Below, in pieces: positions 62,937 to 64,000 of a stretch of 64,000 nt of DNA (positions are counted from its first letter, which is position 1; each line of letters starts with the position of its first letter). A program made the translations under genes and the position numbers. Location: contig NZ_SISG01000002.1 in assembly GCF_004310685.1 (NCBI RefSeq), forward strand, positions 62,001-126,000. The letters run 5' to 3'. The DNA comes from Glaciihabitans arcticus (GTDB taxonomy: Bacteria > Actinomycetota > Actinomycetes > Actinomycetales > Microbacteriaceae). Under the pieces are notes generated by a model. The model saw only the letters and a program-made list of their open reading frames with translations. It searched no databases and was not told the origin of the DNA.

Positions 62937-64000
62937 GATGCGACTCCGGCGGTCTCGGCGGCAACGGGCGTGGTGATGGTGCCGCTCGGCACGGGCGGCA
63001 GGGGTGGGGCGGCCTTGCGCCGATGCATCCGGGCCTGAACGACCGGCGATTGCAGCAGGCAGACGGCGATCACGACGAGCGCCTTGAAGACGAGGGTGAT
63101 CTCGGGCGCGATGCCGATCGTGTAGACGGTGGTCGTGAGGGTCTGGATCACGAACGCCCCGATGAGCGACCCCGTGAGCGAGTAACGGCCGCCCGCGAGC
63201 GAGGTGCCGCCGATCACGACCGCGAGGATGGCGTCCATCTCGATGTAGAGCCCCGCGCTGTTGGCGTCGGCCGCGGTCACGTTCGACGAGATCATCAGGC
63301 CCGCGATAGCAGCGCAGACGGCGCTGAAGACGTAGACGGTCCAGATGATCCCTCGCGACCGGATGCCTGCGAGCCTCGACGCCTCGGGGTTGATGCCGAC
63401 CGACTCGATCAGCAGGCCGAGTGCCGTGCGGCGTGTGAACAGCGCGGCGATGGCGAACATGATGCCGGCGATCACGATCGAGGCGGGCAGGCCGAACCAG
63501 TAGCCCGCGCCGATCACCTTGTAGGGCGCGCTTGAAACCGTGATGATCTGGCCCTCGGTGATGAGCATCGCGATGCCGCGACCGGCCGTCATGAGAATGA
63601 GCGTCGCGATGATCGGCTGGATGCCGAACACGGAGACGAGCAGCCCGTTCCAGCTGCCCAGCACGAGCGAGAAGACGAGAGACACGGCCACAGCGAAGAC
63701 GACGGTGCCGGGGTTGTTGCCGTCGGGGGCATCCGCGATGATCGTGCAGGCGAGGGCGCCGGAGATGGCGACGATCGCGCCGACCGAGAGGTCGATGCCG
63801 CGGGTTGCGATGACGAGCGTCATCCCGAGCGCGACAAGGATGGTCGGCGCACCGTTGCGCAGAATGTCGATGATGCTGCCGAACAGGTGCCCGTCCTTGA
63901 CCTGGATCGAGAAGAAGTTCGGCGCGACGACCACGTTCAGGATCGCGAGGGCGACGAGGGTGAGAACCGGCCAGAACAGGCGGCTCCGGGTCAGGCCGCG
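62933..64000 (-). CDS. ytfT: Sugar ABC transporter permease (YtfT-like), 5' end outside window
   Basis: The reading frame is open to the right edge, where it encodes about 22 further residues (RSRLFWPVLTLVALAILNVV) before the GTG at 63934, so the true start is beyond the window or among the last bases. The membrane protein has GMTLVIATRGIDLSVGAIVA, IATLILMTAGRGIAMLITEG and the closing YIEMDAILAVVIGGTSLAGG blocks of BPD_transp_2 permeases. With YjfF it would form a two-permease transporter typical of the Ytf system. The C-terminal tail RKAAPPLPPVPSGTITTPVA is Pro-rich and cytoplasmic. Confidence 0.84.
   Translation of the reverse strand, partial: RGLTRSRLFWPVLTLVALAILNVVVAPNFFSIQVKDGHLFGSIIDILRNGAPTILVALGMTLVIATRGIDLSVGAIVAISGALACTIIADAPDGNNPGTVVFAVAVSLVFSLVLGSWNGLLVSVFGIQPIIATLILMTAGRGIAMLITEGQIITVSSAPYKVIGAGYWFGLPASIVIAGIMFAIAALFTRRTALGLLIESVGINPEASRLAGIRSRGIIWTVYVFSAVCAAIAGLMISSNVTAADANSAGLYIEMDAILAVVIGGTSLAGGRYSLTGSLIGAFVIQTLTTTVYTIGIAPEITLVFKALVVIAVCLLQSPVVQARMHRRKAAPPLPPVPSGTITTPVAAETAGVAS

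Overview
The window is a stretch of chromosome from a high-GC Gram-positive bacterium, most likely Actinomycetota of the family Microbacteriaceae. Supporting signs are the dense GC-rich coding, frequent GTG starts with several apparently leaderless genes (a TANNNT box a few bases before the start codon), an aspartokinase with an internal beta-subunit start, small SRP RNA and tRNA-Ser near dnaX-recR, and pairs of NarL-type kinase genes. The genus assignment is inference. I see no rRNA, CRISPR array, insertion sequence or prophage. The acs gene at the left edge and an ABC permease gene at the right edge are cut by the window.

Left part (1-23.9 kb), mostly core functions: acetyl-CoA synthetase end, RidA plus a 54-aa DUF4177 protein, class A penicillin-binding protein and metallophosphoesterase, tRNA-Pro(CGG), and a tightly overlapping reverse-strand operon of sensor kinase, kinase-like partner, LuxR-type regulator and thymidine kinase. 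Upstream of that operon is an ABC-F ATPase gene whose leader looks like a translational attenuator. Then come malate:quinone oxidoreductase, a lipoprotein SGNH hydrolase, a DUF559 protein, lysC-asd, a tandem pair of unknown paralogous genes, dnaX-recR, pta-ackA, the SRP RNA and tRNA-Ser(GGA).

Middle part (23.9-36 kb): two related small membrane proteins, each ending tail-to-tail on a CTAG shared with the opposite gene, flank a HerA/DUF853 ATPase and a CoA-transferase pair. Next is an operon headed by a second sensor-kinase/partner pair that has no adjacent response regulator, followed by PAP2 phosphatase, saccharopine-dehydrogenase-like and GNAT genes. A Bcr/CflA-type exporter and a ROK regulator close this part.

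Right part (36-64 kb), accessory carbohydrate region: a 1,925-residue secreted ThuA / sugar-dehydrogenase-like / PKD / CBM6 / concanavalin-like / Ig-like protein, translationally coupled to a small membrane-anchored protein; a second ROK regulator; a sugar isomerase, a Gfo/Idh/MocA oxidoreductase and a sugar-binding lipoprotein on the reverse strand; and, divergently, the matching ABC ATPase and permease with xylA and xylB. A LacI regulator diverges from a xylo-oligosaccharide-type operon (binding protein, two permeases, GH3 glycosidase, cytoplasmic GH10 xylanase) with CGAAA-type operators in its leader. The window ends with another LacI gene and two ribose/galactofuranose-type permeases. Together these genes describe uptake and intracellular hydrolysis of xylan-derived oligosaccharides to xylose, entry through XylA/XylB, and a separate exported oxidative or carbohydrate-binding machinery whose substrate cannot be read from sequence.
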